Shown piece after piece: positions 1-8,746 of a DNA stretch of 33,540 bases. Source of the stretch: JAUJOE01 sp038252945 (GTDB lineage Bacteria; Actinomycetota; Actinomycetes; Propionibacteriales; Nocardioidaceae); assembly GCA_038252945.1 (NCBI GenBank), contig JBBSHN010000015.1, positions 1 to 33,540 on the forward strand, in the 5' to 3' direction. The translations under genes and the position numbers were made by a program. Under the pieces are notes generated by a model. That model was not told the origin of the DNA and did no database searches. It saw only the letters and a program-made list of their open reading frames with translations. Every line of letters begins with the position of its first letter. Position 1 is the first letter of the stretch.

Positions 1-159
1 GAGCTCACGGCGCTCGTTGGCAAGCATGTCACGGTGCAGGCGAATGACGCCGGTCTCGTGCTGACGATCAACCTGCTGCCGTACGCCGACCACGAGCTGC
101 CTACTGGCGGAGGCGCCACCAGCATCTCGCCGAGCAACGGAATGCCGACCTCGTCCTGA
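1..159 (+). CDS. C-terminal fragment of an unrecognised protein
   Basis: An open frame runs in from the left edge and stops at TGA 157-159, leaving 52 residues. The visible end contains 'ELTALVGKHVTVQAND' and 'LVLTINLLPYADHELP', followed by a Gly/Ser/Thr/Pro-rich tail. I do not recognise a family. The low-complexity tail would suit an exported or surface protein, but that is a guess. It converges on the beta-propeller gene, with an imperfect hairpin (191-234) between them. Confidence 0.5.
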   Translation, partial: ELTALVGKHVTVQANDAGLVLTINLLPYADHELPTGGGATSISPSNGMPTSS

Positions 160-190
160 GCTGCGTTGCATCGCTAACGCCACAGGATGA

Positions 191-234
191 GGCCCGATCT
201 GCCGGCTTGCGCCGCTGACAGGGCAGGCAGGGCC
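191..234. terminator. Imperfect hairpin between convergent genes
   Basis: GGCCC (191-195) pairs with GGGCC (230-234), and CTGCC (199-203) pairs with GGCAG (222-226). The two stems are separated by matching 3-nt internal loops. It lies between the stop of the left-edge gene (159) and the stop of the minus-strand gene (237), where a bidirectional terminator is expected. There is no T-tract. Confidence 0.35.
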
Positions 235-236
235 GA

Positions 237-1577
237 TCAGTTGACCGGGCAGAACGCGATGCCGTCGTGGACGAGGAACTGGCCGGAGCTGTCCTTCCCG
301 AAGTATCTGCCGTCGCTGCCCACCCACAGACCTGTCGTTGTGGCGTAAAGGACTTTGCCGCCGATTCCGCGGCTCTTGGTCGGGTTCCAGGCCAACGCGC
401 GCCCGGTGGTTGGGTTGATCGCTCCTATGCCGGGCCGGTACACCACAGGCCCCGGTCCGCCCCAGCTGTTGACACCCTTGGGGTTGTTCAGCCACCGCTC
501 GTGGCCTTGAACGTACACCGCCGGGCCAGTCGCAGAAACGGAGTACAGAGAGTCTCCGCCGGTGTAGTTCACCCAGACAGGCTTCTTCGGGGACGCCACC
601 ATGGTGTTGAAACGTGCCGCCGCGTCACAGATGTCGGTGTTGCGCGGCGCCCCACTGCTGGTGAGGCGATACTTCCGCTGTGGCACGAAGCCGGTCGCCA
701 CCACAACGAAGTACCCACCTTGCGGAGAGAAGTCGACATCTCGAAGTTGGTCAGGGATTCTGACGCCCGCGCAGGCGTGCCGCAGCGCCGGGTAGTACCA
801 CGGGTCCAGCTTTGCGCCACGCTCTGGGAGATCCACAATGAAGGCCCGGTACCTCGTGTGTCCATTGACGGACGTGAAGTTCCCGATGGCAACCATTCGG
901 TAGCCACCGGGCGAAATCGCGAACCTGGACACCTCTGTCGGGCCAGAGTTCGCATTGCCAAAGCGATTCGTCACTCGTCCGCTGATGTGCATACGGACGT
1001 ATCCGGTGTTGGCGCCAGTTCTTGGGTTCAGCGCTACCAGCTGCTTGCCGAAGCTCCCCGCGACGATCAGTCTGCCGTGGAACAGTTGGATGTCGCTCAC
1101 TTGACCGGTTTGAAAGCCCGGCCTGAAATGCCGACGCACGGCTCCGGTGACCGGGTTCAGCTTCGCGAGCCCCTGCCGGCGTACGCCATTGATGCGGGTA
1201 AAGTTTCCGCCGACGTACAGGGAGGTGCCGTCGGTTGCAAGAGCTTCGACCGAGCCGTTCACGCGGGGTGCGAAGTTCTTGACGTCCCCGGTGTGCGCGT
1301 TGAAAGAGAACAGGTTTCGCCGAGCGAAGGCGTTCTGATTGTGGTCCTGAACCTTGTAGAAGGTGCCGCCGGCGTACATCTTTGGGCCGAGCTGCGTAAA
1401 GGAGTCGACAGCTGCGTTGATGCCTCTGCTGTCAATGACCTGGGGTGTCTTGCCAGAGGGCTTTTGGCTGACCACGACAGGTTGCCTCAATGCGGCGTCA
1501 GCAGTAAGAGGCGGTGTCAACAGTGCAACGGTGCTGCATACCGCTAGTGCCGTGAAGCGCCCAGCACGTCCCAGCAT
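237..1577 (-). CDS. Secreted delta-60-repeat/DUF5122-type beta-propeller protein
   Basis: The 446-residue product has an N-terminal signal peptide: basic MLGRAGR, a hydrophobic stretch, and a likely cut after the TADA/A region around residue 28. After it come repeats of the pattern 'alatdgtsLYVGGNFTRING..R.gLAkLNP.TGa', typical of delta-60-repeat beta-propellers found in exported actinobacterial proteins. Further blades can be seen at 'DIQLFHGRLIVAGSFG' and 'MVAIGNFTSVNGHTRYRAFIVDL'. The start ATG at 1577 was chosen over an in-frame upstream start at 1748 because it has a strong Shine-Dalgarno run (GGGGGGA, 5 nt away) and leads straight into the signal peptide. The upstream start would also overlap the neighbouring peptidase gene. 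No catalytic motif is visible, so ligand or cell-surface binding is inferred only from the fold. Confidence 0.8.
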   Translation of the reverse strand: MLGRAGRFTALAVCSTVALLTPPLTADAALRQPVVVSQKPSGKTPQVIDSRGINAAVDSFTQLGPKMYAGGTFYKVQDHNQNAFARRNLFSFNAHTGDVKNFAPRVNGSVEALATDGTSLYVGGNFTRINGVRRQGLAKLNPVTGAVRRHFRPGFQTGQVSDIQLFHGRLIVAGSFGKQLVALNPRTGANTGYVRMHISGRVTNRFGNANSGPTEVSRFAISPGGYRMVAIGNFTSVNGHTRYRAFIVDLPERGAKLDPWYYPALRHACAGVRIPDQLRDVDFSPQGGYFVVVATGFVPQRKYRLTSSGAPRNTDICDAAARFNTMVASPKKPVWVNYTGGDSLYSVSATGPAVYVQGHERWLNNPKGVNSWGGPGPVVYRPGIGAINPTTGRALAWNPTKSRGIGGKVLYATTTGLWVGSDGRYFGKDSSGQFLVHDGIAFCPVN

Positions 1578-1611
1578 TGCGGTCCCCCCAGTGTGAAAAC
1601 GTGGAATCCGT

Positions 1612-1626
1612 ATTGTCAACGACAAT
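1612..1626. promoter_or_regulatory. Inverted repeat upstream of the beta-propeller gene
   Basis: ATTGTC-AAC-GACAAT is a perfect 6-bp inverted repeat with a 3-nt centre, 35-49 bp upstream of the ATG at 1577. On the minus strand it contains TTGACA, a consensus -35 hexamer, at 1619-1614. No good -10 hexamer sits 16-18 bp further on. It could be an operator around a -35 box. Confidence 0.3.
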
Positions 1627-1699
1627 GATGCTGCGTAGTTAGGTGCCGTGCCCAACGAGCAAATAAGAAAGCAGGGAAAAGAACACGCAGTGTGACCCT

Positions 1700-3841
1700 T
1701 CACTCGCACATCGTTGATTTCGCGAGCCCACAACGCTCGAGAGCCCACGCGTAGATCTCAGCCTCGTAACGCAGGTGGGCGTAGCGACCCGACGGGCCGA
1801 CGTGGGCGCCCTCGCCGATCTCGGCTCGGAACAGACAGTGCGGTGACCACCCGGGGGCGGTGGAGCGCAGTTCCGCGACCCACTTGGCAGGTTCCCACAC
1901 CATTACCCGAGCGTCGTGCAGTGTCCCCGTCACCAACAGATCCGGGCGCACGGCCGCCGACGGAAGATTGTCGTAGGGCGAGTAGCTGCGCATCCAGGCG
2001 TACTCCTCCGGCTTGCGCGGATCTCCCCACTCGTCCCACTCACTGGCCGTCAGCGGAATTGATCGATCCAGCATCGTGGTGATGACGTCAACGAACGGCA
2101 CCTCCGCGATCACGCCCACCCAGCGCTGCGGTGCCTGAGAGAACACCGCGCCTTGCAGCAGCCCGCCGGCTGAAAGACCTCGTGTCACGATTCGGCTTCC
2201 GTCAACAGCACTCTCGGCCAGGTGATCCGCAACGGCAACGTGATCGGTGAACGTGTTCTGCTTCGCGCCAAGTCGCCCGTTCAACCACCACCGGCGGCCA
2301 CCTTCGCCTCCTCCACGAATGCCGGCGTGTGCCCACACAACTCCCTCGTCGAGCAGCACGCTGAGTGTCGGGTCGAACTCCGGGTCAAAACAAGCTTCAT
2401 AAGCGCCGTACCCGTAGAGCAGGCACGGGGCTCGACCGTCCAGCGGCGTATCCACAGAGCGCACCACCGTCACGGGTATCTCTGCTCCAGCAGATGGCAC
2501 CCAGTGCCGCTCGGTCACATACCGCTGGGGGTGATATGACGGAGCGGCCTGATCCCAAAGGTGCCGCCGCGTTCCGGAGTTGAGGTCGACGGCATACCAG
2601 CTCTTGGGATGGATCCAGGACTGTTCGACGATCTGGACTTCGTCGGTATCGAACAGTTCGTTGTGGGCAAGGGCCAGCGTGCCATAGGGATACGAGGGGA
2701 GAATGTCGACGGGGTCGCTCAGATGTCCGTCACCGCTCAGCCGATAGCTGCGAGCGCGCAGCACTGCGTCGCGGCGAAGTGTCGTGACGACGTGACCGGC
2801 GAAGGCCGTGACGTCATACAGGCGCTCGGCCGGATCTTCCGGCAGCAGCTGCTCCCAGTTGTGGTGGCCCGGATCTTCCAGAGGAGCGCTCATCATCTGA
2901 AACTCTTGAGCCCAGAGGTTCGTAACGATGAGCAGCCGATCGCCGCTGGCCGTCCGAGCGTGCTCGCAGGAGTACTCCACTCCCTTCTCCCGAGGCTGCA
3001 CACAGCGCGCGGACTGGTCCGGCGAATGCGCATCGATGAGCCACACCTCGCTGGTGTCACGGTTCGCCGTTCGAAGAACGATGAGATCGCCGGACCGGGT
3101 GCCTCGGACGTCGACCTCGTACTGCTCGTCGGCTTCGGTGAACACCAAGACGTCATCGGCGGCCGGCGTGCCGAGCCGGTGCCGCCAGACCTGATAGGGC
3201 CGGTAGGCGTCGTCGTGGACGGTGTAGAAATAGGTAGCCGAGTCGGCGCTCCAAGCGCCGCCGTAATACGACCTCTCAATGACATCAGCAAGGTCGGTCG
3301 GACTGTCGGCAGCTTCAAGGTCCCGAAAGCGCAGCACGTATACCTCGTTGCCGGTGGTGTCGAACGAGTAGGCGAGCAGCTGCTCGTCCGGGCTGACTTC
3401 GCACGCTCCGATCTCGACGTACGTCGAGTTTCCGAGCAGAGACTGGGGGTCGAGAAGCAAAGTGTCGGTGTCCGCAGGCTCAAGCTCTTCATCAGCAAGG
3501 CCATCACGACCTCGCCACAATTGCGGGTACTCACTTCCGGTTGGCGTCAGGTTGTAGTAAGAAAACCTTGCACGCCGGTAACTGACCGACGAATCAGTAT
3601 CGGCCACGCGCGACCTCATGCGACCGGTCAGGGCGTCCACCAAAGGAAGCAAATGAGCCGTCGAAGACTCGTAGAACGAGCGCTCGGCGGCCAGGTGCGC
3701 CACCACCTCCGGGCTGTCGGTGTCACAAAGCCACGCATAGCCGTCCACTCGGCGATCACCGTGCAACTCCCGCACTATCTCCCGCCGGGCAGCTTCGCGA
3801 ATACTGGCTGCCGGGTCAGGAGATCGCACCATGTCCGGCAA
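1700..3841 (-). CDS. Prolyl oligopeptidase family (S9A) serine peptidase, oligopeptidase B-like
   Basis: The 713-residue cytosolic peptidase has an N-terminal beta-propeller gate (about 70-430) and a C-terminal alpha/beta-hydrolase domain (about 440-713). The family signatures are clear: 'LLYGYGAYE' near 475, 'GIRGGGEGGRRWW' near 507, and nucleophile elbow GLSAGG with Ser557. Asp643 (in LHDARV) and His680 (in GAHVGPSGR) complete the triad. The length matches oligopeptidase B and prolyl oligopeptidase. The start is uncertain: TTG at 3841 or ATG at 3832, both near a GGGGTAGG run. The gene diverges from the peptide-type solute-binding protein gene with only 44 bp between them, so it probably acts on what that transporter imports. 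The propeller in this family limits substrates to short peptides. Basic-residue versus proline specificity cannot be decided here. Confidence 0.9.
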   Translation of the reverse strand: MPDMVRSPDPAASIREAARREIVRELHGDRRVDGYAWLCDTDSPEVVAHLAAERSFYESSTAHLLPLVDALTGRMRSRVADTDSSVSYRRARFSYYNLTPTGSEYPQLWRGRDGLADEELEPADTDTLLLDPQSLLGNSTYVEIGACEVSPDEQLLAYSFDTTGNEVYVLRFRDLEAADSPTDLADVIERSYYGGAWSADSATYFYTVHDDAYRPYQVWRHRLGTPAADDVLVFTEADEQYEVDVRGTRSGDLIVLRTANRDTSEVWLIDAHSPDQSARCVQPREKGVEYSCEHARTASGDRLLIVTNLWAQEFQMMSAPLEDPGHHNWEQLLPEDPAERLYDVTAFAGHVVTTLRRDAVLRARSYRLSGDGHLSDPVDILPSYPYGTLALAHNELFDTDEVQIVEQSWIHPKSWYAVDLNSGTRRHLWDQAAPSYHPQRYVTERHWVPSAGAEIPVTVVRSVDTPLDGRAPCLLYGYGAYEACFDPEFDPTLSVLLDEGVVWAHAGIRGGGEGGRRWWLNGRLGAKQNTFTDHVAVADHLAESAVDGSRIVTRGLSAGGLLQGAVFSQAPQRWVGVIAEVPFVDVITTMLDRSIPLTASEWDEWGDPRKPEEYAWMRSYSPYDNLPSAAVRPDLLVTGTLHDARVMVWEPAKWVAELRSTAPGWSPHCLFRAEIGEGAHVGPSGRYAHLRYEAEIYAWALERCGLAKSTMCE

Positions 3842-3885
3842 CCTACCCCGCCCGCAGGCCGACCCGGCCGTCGAAGGAGAGCCAC

Positions 3886-5745
3886 ATGAGACCGAAATTC
3901 ACGACGGCCAAGGCAGCCGCAGGAGTAGTCGCCAGCGCGCTCCTGTTCACCACCGCCCTGCTCGGGAGCACGTCAGCCACCACCGCGTCGGCCGCGAGCG
4001 AGAGCAAGGCTCCAACATTCACCATGGGGATCACCGACGCGGTCGACTCGTTCAATCCGTTCAACGGCATCGTCGCGTCATCGTTCGAAGCCTGGTCTTT
4101 GATGTACGACTACATGATCAGCTGGGCTCCCAAGGACATGAGTCCGCAACCCGGACTTGCAACGTCCTGGGATACCAGCAAGGACGGATTGACCTGGACG
4201 TTTCACATCCGGTCGGGCGTGCAGTGGAGCGACGGTGTTCCCTTGACAGCCCGCGACATTGCCTATACCTACAACCGCATTCTTCACGGCAGCGTGGAGT
4301 CGGGCACCTGGGGCTCGTACTTGAAGTCGGTCAAGTCCGTGACTGCGCCAGACGCCACCACCGTGGTACTACAGCTTTCAAAACCGAACGCTGTCCTTCC
4401 GCTGCTCCCGATGCCGATCATTCCCCAACATGTCTGGAAGCACGTCAGTGAAGGTCAGGTGAAGACTTATCCCAACGAGCCGGTCAACGGGAAGCCGGTG
4501 GTGGGCTCGGGGCCGTTCGAGCTCGTCGAGGGCAAGTCGGACGGGTCGACGTACCGCTTCATACGCAATCCAAACTACTGGGGCGGCGAGCCGCATGTCG
4601 GCGATGTAACGATGCAGGTGTTCCAATCCGAAGACACACTCATTCAGGCCCTGAAAGCTGGCGACATCGACTTCGCCGAAGGGATCAACGCGCTGCAGGT
4701 GACAGCCTTGCAAGGTCAGCCCGGCATAACAGCGCAGAACGGCAACTCTCCCGGCTTCGATGAGATCGCCTTCAACACCGGCTCGGTGAACCTCAAGACC
4801 GGGAAACCTATGGGAAACCCCAATCCTGCGGTGCTCGATCCGAAGTTCCGGTTTGCGCTCAACTTCGCGATCGACCGCAAGACCATCGTCTCGCGGGTGT
4901 ACCAAGGAGCAGGCCAACCTGCCTACAACATCATTCCGCCGGCGTATCCGACGTACTACTGGAAATCGCCGGCTTCCGATGCCTACGCATATGATCCGGC
5001 CAAGGCCAAACGGCTACTCAACGCCGCTGGCTACACGATGGGCTCCGACGGGTTCCGCACGCTTCCCAACGGCCAACCGATCGGACAGTTGCAGCTCTAT
5101 GCTCGCTCAGACTCGCCCACGTCGCAGAATACGATCGCTCTCTTGAAGGAATGGCTGTCGAACGTGGGGATCGACTCCACAGTCATCTCCGTGCAGAGCA
5201 ACAAGCTGACGAACATCATTCTGCAAGGGAACTACGACATCTTTCAGTGGGGTTGGTACGTCGAACCCGACCCAGACTCGATACTCAGCTACTTCACTTG
5301 TGGTCAGCGTGGGGTGTGGTCAGACTCGTGGTACTGCAATCCCAAGTACGACCGCCTCTACACCCAGCAGCACGCCGAGATGAACTTGGCCAAGCGAGCG
5401 GCGATCGTTCAGCGGATGCAGACCATGCTGTACAACGACGCGCCGTACCTGAACACGGTCTACAGCCAGATCGGCGAGGCCTACCGCAGTGACCGCTGGA
5501 CCGGCTTCGTACCGCAGCCGAGTCGCGGAGGTGTCTTGCTGTACCAGTATGGGCATGCGAACTACCTGAACATGCGGCCCGTCAGCCAAGACTCAAGCAA
5601 CCCGAACGCCGCCACTAGTTCCAGCGACTCCTCCTCGAGCTCCGGTCAGACCATGATCATCGTGCTGGCAGCACTGGCTGCGGTGGTGGCACTGGCGGCG
5701 GGAGCCTTCGCCTACCGGCGGGCGCATGCGGACCAGCGCGAGTGA
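3886..5745 (+). CDS. Family 5 (DppA/OppA) extracellular solute-binding protein with C-terminal membrane anchor
   Basis: The 619-residue protein is an SBP_bac_5 member. It has the usual pattern 'DSFNPFNG', 'PGLATSWDTSKDGLTWTF', 'RSGVQWSDGVPLTARDIAYTYNRI', and 'FALNFAIDRKTIVSRVYQGAG'. The first 37 residues form a signal peptide with an alanine-type cleavage site. There is no lipobox cysteine. Instead the C-terminus carries a Ser-rich linker (about 574-589), a 20-residue hydrophobic helix (about 590-609) and a positively charged tail, so the protein is probably anchored by its C-terminus. The ATG at 3886 follows GAAGGAGAG. Its TGA overlaps the GTG of the first permease gene, so it is the first gene of the uptake operon. 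The ligand may be a peptide, opine or betaine-like compound; the family alone does not decide. Confidence 0.93.
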   Translation: MRPKFTTAKAAAGVVASALLFTTALLGSTSATTASAASESKAPTFTMGITDAVDSFNPFNGIVASSFEAWSLMYDYMISWAPKDMSPQPGLATSWDTSKDGLTWTFHIRSGVQWSDGVPLTARDIAYTYNRILHGSVESGTWGSYLKSVKSVTAPDATTVVLQLSKPNAVLPLLPMPIIPQHVWKHVSEGQVKTYPNEPVNGKPVVGSGPFELVEGKSDGSTYRFIRNPNYWGGEPHVGDVTMQVFQSEDTLIQALKAGDIDFAEGINALQVTALQGQPGITAQNGNSPGFDEIAFNTGSVNLKTGKPMGNPNPAVLDPKFRFALNFAIDRKTIVSRVYQGAGQPAYNIIPPAYPTYYWKSPASDAYAYDPAKAKRLLNAAGYTMGSDGFRTLPNGQPIGQLQLYARSDSPTSQNTIALLKEWLSNVGIDSTVISVQSNKLTNIILQGNYDIFQWGWYVEPDPDSILSYFTCGQRGVWSDSWYCNPKYDRLYTQQHAEMNLAKRAAIVQRMQTMLYNDAPYLNTVYSQIGEAYRSDRWTGFVPQPSRGGVLLYQYGHANYLNMRPVSQDSSNPNAATSSSDSSSSSGQTMIIVLAALAAVVALAAGAFAYRRAHADQRE

Positions 5746-6803
5746 GCGCTGCCCTAAAGGTAGCGGCGTCCGGGCCAGAGCCGGCGCCATTGTCCGAAGT
5801 GGAGGAGGTCAAGCCCCGTCGATCGGCGAGCGTGAAGTGGTTCGCTGGTCGCATCGTTGGGTCGATTGGCACATTGGCGTTCATCGTCGTGGTGAACTTC
5901 TTCTTGTTCCGGGTGATCAACCCCCACCCCGAGCTGACCCTCGCCCGCGGGCGAGCGACGACGCCGGCGCAACTTCAGGCCATCATCGAAAAATATGGCC
6001 TCAATCAGCCGCTACCACAGCAGTTCCTCACCTATCTGAAGAACATCGCGACGCTGGACTTTGGCACGTCGTACCAGTTCAGCCAACCAGTGCGCACCCT
6101 CATGCTCGACCGGTTGTGGCCCACACTGCTCCTCGTCGGCACCTCAACGATCCTGTCCATCGTCTTCGGCCTGTGGATCGGCACCATCGCGGCATGGAAC
6201 CGAGGAGGCGGATTCGACAATGTTTCCAGCACCATTACTGTCACCTTGTATTCGATGCCGGAGTGGTGGCTCGGCCTGATCCTGTTTCTGTTGTTCGCCA
6301 CCGGTATCTGGTTCATGCCGAGGCTGTTCCCCATCGGCCAGCTGCAGACCCCAGGCTTGAACGCCTGGTCATGGTCAGGCATCGTCGACATCGCCTGGCA
6401 CCTCGTGCTTCCCGTAGTAACGCTTGCGCTCGCCTACCTCGCCGAGTACTCCCTGATCATGCGGTCGTCGCTGCTCGACGAGATGGCCGAGGACTACCTC
6501 ATGACCGCGCGTGCCAAGGGTCTGCAGGACCTCCTGGTACGCCGCCGTCACGCCGTCCGGAACGCACTGCTTCCCGTCGTGACTCTTGTGTCGCTCAACT
6601 TGGGCTTTATCGTCTCCGGCGCGATCACCGTGGAGACCGTGTTCTCCATTCCTGGTCTCGGTCTGCTGACCACCGAAGCCTTGCGAATACCCGACATACC
6701 GGTTCTGCAAGGCACGTTTTTTGTCTTCTCAGCCGCGGTTGTGGTGGCAAATCTTGTGTCCAACCTGCTCTACGGCCTGCTTGACCCCCGGGTTCGGCTA
6801 TGA
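5742..6803 (+). CDS. ABC transporter permease, DppB/OppB type
   Basis: The 353-residue membrane protein of the binding-protein-dependent permease family has about six TM helices. The first is at about 40-58, then comes the periplasmic 'LNQPLPQQFLTYLKN...DFGTS' segment typical of DppB. The cytoplasmic EAA-type coupling loop lies at about 248-278 ('EMAEDYLMTARAKGLQ...RHAVRNALLPV'). The N-terminus is about 25 residues longer than usual before the first helix. The GTG start at 5742 overlaps the stop of the binding-protein gene (GTGA), implying translational coupling. It pairs with the next permease to form the channel. Confidence 0.93.
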   Translation: MSAALKVAASGPEPAPLSEVEEVKPRRSASVKWFAGRIVGSIGTLAFIVVVNFFLFRVINPHPELTLARGRATTPAQLQAIIEKYGLNQPLPQQFLTYLKNIATLDFGTSYQFSQPVRTLMLDRLWPTLLLVGTSTILSIVFGLWIGTIAAWNRGGGFDNVSSTITVTLYSMPEWWLGLILFLLFATGIWFMPRLFPIGQLQTPGLNAWSWSGIVDIAWHLVLPVVTLALAYLAEYSLIMRSSLLDEMAEDYLMTARAKGLQDLLVRRRHAVRNALLPVVTLVSLNLGFIVSGAITVETVFSIPGLGLLTTEALRIPDIPVLQGTFFVFSAAVVVANLVSNLLYGLLDPRVRL

Positions 6804-7723
6804 CGGCTGCAGACAGTCCCGTTGCCGTCCGGCCGCTCACCGCGCGTCAGGTGACGTGGCGGCGCCGAAAGGCGGCCGCCGGGCGGACCTGGCAGGAGTT
6901 CCGACGCCATAAACCGGGCGTCGCCGGCCTCTGCGTCCTGATCCTGTTCGCCCTGGTAGCGGTCTGCGCACCGCTGATCGTCGACTCGTCAGGACTGTCC
7001 CGCATCTCGGCCCTCGGTGGGGTGCTGGCACCGCCGAATTCGTCGTACTGGCTGGGGACCGACGAGTACGGGCGCTCGGTGTTAACGCTGCTGATCTATG
7101 GCGCGCGAATCTCGCTACTCGTCGGCCTGCTCGCAACAGTAATTTCCATGGTGCTCGGAACGCTGATCGGCATTGCGTCCGGATTCGTCGCAGGACCCAT
7201 AGGAGGCGTGCTCTTCCGACTCACCGAATGGTTTCTCGTCATACCTTTCCTTCCGCTTGCCTTGGTCCTGGCGACACTGCTCGGAAGCTCTCTGCTCACC
7301 GTGGCCTTCGTGATCGGCGTGACGAGTTGGCCAGGCACCGCTTTGCTGATCCGCTCTCAGACGTTGTCGATCAAGGAAAGGCCCTACATGGAACGGGCGC
7401 GGGCGCTTGGCGCAGGCGGTTGGCATCAGATGGCCAGACACATTCTTCCCAACGTCATGCCGATGGTGTTCGCGAACACCACTCTCACCGTTGCCGGGGC
7501 GATTCTGGCTGAGACAACCCTGTCATTCCTCGGGTTCGGGGACCCGACTCGAGTGTCGTGGGGAACGATGCTGGACTCGGCGTTCAGCAACGGCGCCTTA
7601 TCGCTCGGCGCCTGGTGGTTTCTGTTTCCGCCCGGGATCTGTGTCGTGCTGGTGGTGCTTTCATTCACGCTGGTCGGACAAGCACTGGAGGAGATCTTCA
7701 ATCCGCGCCTCCGAGGTCGCTGA
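6800..7723 (+). CDS. ABC transporter permease, DppC/OppC type
   Basis: The 307-residue permease has an N-terminal cytoplasmic segment, a first TM helix at about 41-60 and the DppC hallmark 'LGTDEYGRSV' at 85-94. Further TM helices and an EAA loop at about 193-220 ('ERPYMERARALGAGGWHQMARH') follow. The ending 'LEEIFNPRLRGR' is typical of the subfamily. The ATG at 6800 overlaps the previous stop (ATGA). It forms a heterodimeric pore with the upstream DppB-type permease. Confidence 0.93.
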   Translation: MTAADSPVAVRPLTARQVTWRRRKAAAGRTWQEFRRHKPGVAGLCVLILFALVAVCAPLIVDSSGLSRISALGGVLAPPNSSYWLGTDEYGRSVLTLLIYGARISLLVGLLATVISMVLGTLIGIASGFVAGPIGGVLFRLTEWFLVIPFLPLALVLATLLGSSLLTVAFVIGVTSWPGTALLIRSQTLSIKERPYMERARALGAGGWHQMARHILPNVMPMVFANTTLTVAGAILAETTLSFLGFGDPTRVSWGTMLDSAFSNGALSLGAWWFLFPPGICVVLVVLSFTLVGQALEEIFNPRLRGR

Positions 7724-8746
7724 ATGGCCGCCTTGTTGGAGATGCAGGACGTCTCGGTTACCTACCGCAGCGCCGGAGGCGACCTACCGGCTGTGCGCGG
7801 TGTCACGTTCTCGGTATCGACCGGAGAGAGCGTGGGCCTCGCCGGTGAGTCCGGGTGCGGAAAGTCGACGCTGGCGTCCACGGTGCTTCGGTTGCAACCG
7901 ACGACAGCCTTGGTCGAAGGGGCGGTCCTGCTCGAGGACCAGAACGTTCAGACCGTGCCGTGGGGGCAGCTGCGCGCACTCCGCTGGGCGGAGGCTGCCA
8001 TGGTGTTTCAGGGCGCTTCGCACTCCCTCAACCCCGTCCAGCGCATCGACGACCAGATCGCTGAGCCGATCCGCCTACACGACTCCTCGATCGACAAGGC
8101 TGAGGGCCGCCGTCGCGTAGGCGAGCTGCTCGAACAGGTGGGGTTAGCGACCTCGCGCGCACGCGCATATCCGCATCAGCTGTCAGGGGGGCAGCGGCAG
8201 CGCGTCATGATCGCCATGGCACTGGCCTGTCGGCCCAAGCTGATCGTTGCCGACGAGCCGACCACAGCCCTCGACGTCATGGTCCAGGCGCAGGTACTTG
8301 GTGTGCTTACCGGGCTCGTTCGCGAGCTTGGGCTCGGTCTGCTGCTGATCAGCCATGACTTGTCAGTCCTCGGTACGACGTGTGACCGGGTCTTCGTCAT
8401 GTACGCCGGGCGAGTGGTCGAGGAAGGCCCAGGAGTCGGACTCTTCGATCACCCACTACACCCCTACGGCGGTGCTTTGGCGGCGGCCTTCCCCCGGATA
8501 GGTGATGTGCGCGCCCGCTTCGCCCCCGTCGGACTCCCCGGCGACCCACCGGACCCACGAAACGTACCGAGCGGGTGTCCGTTTCATCCGCGCTGCGCGC
8601 TTGCGACAGACGTGTGCACGTCGGTAGACCCCCCGTTGGAGCCGAAGGGGCCGAACCGCCTCGTGGCCTGTCACCACGCTGACCCCGAACGGGACATGAA
8701 GCTGCTGCTCGCGTCCCGGGTCGCTGCTGCAAGAGTGGCCTCGTGA
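7724..8746 (+). CDS. ABC transporter ATP-binding protein, DppD/OppD type
   Basis: The 340-residue ATPase has Walker A GESGCGKST (41-49), a Q-loop near 95, signature LSGGQRQR (153-160), Walker B LIVADEP (173-179) with catalytic Glu178, and an H-loop His near 211. The C-terminal oligopeptide/dipeptide extension contains 'GCPFHPRC' and further Cys residues, a cluster seen in DppD/OppD proteins. The ATG at 7724 directly follows the preceding TGA, with GAGG 7 nt upstream. It works with the next gene product as the energy-coupling pair. Confidence 0.94.
   Translation: MAALLEMQDVSVTYRSAGGDLPAVRGVTFSVSTGESVGLAGESGCGKSTLASTVLRLQPTTALVEGAVLLEDQNVQTVPWGQLRALRWAEAAMVFQGASHSLNPVQRIDDQIAEPIRLHDSSIDKAEGRRRVGELLEQVGLATSRARAYPHQLSGGQRQRVMIAMALACRPKLIVADEPTTALDVMVQAQVLGVLTGLVRELGLGLLLISHDLSVLGTTCDRVFVMYAGRVVEEGPGVGLFDHPLHPYGGALAAAFPRIGDVRARFAPVGLPGDPPDPRNVPSGCPFHPRCALATDVCTSVDPPLEPKGPNRLVACHHADPERDMKLLLASRVAAARVAS

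Noticed and set aside
267..1547. Long plus-strand frame opposite the beta-propeller gene
   Set aside because: The product is low-complexity, Arg/Val/Ala-rich and has no recognisable motif. The minus-strand gene has a signal peptide, repeats and a strong ribosome binding site.
2561..3889. 442-codon plus-strand frame opposite the S9 peptidase gene
   Set aside because: It is the antisense of a gene with a complete catalytic triad and family motifs, and its own product shows no domain.
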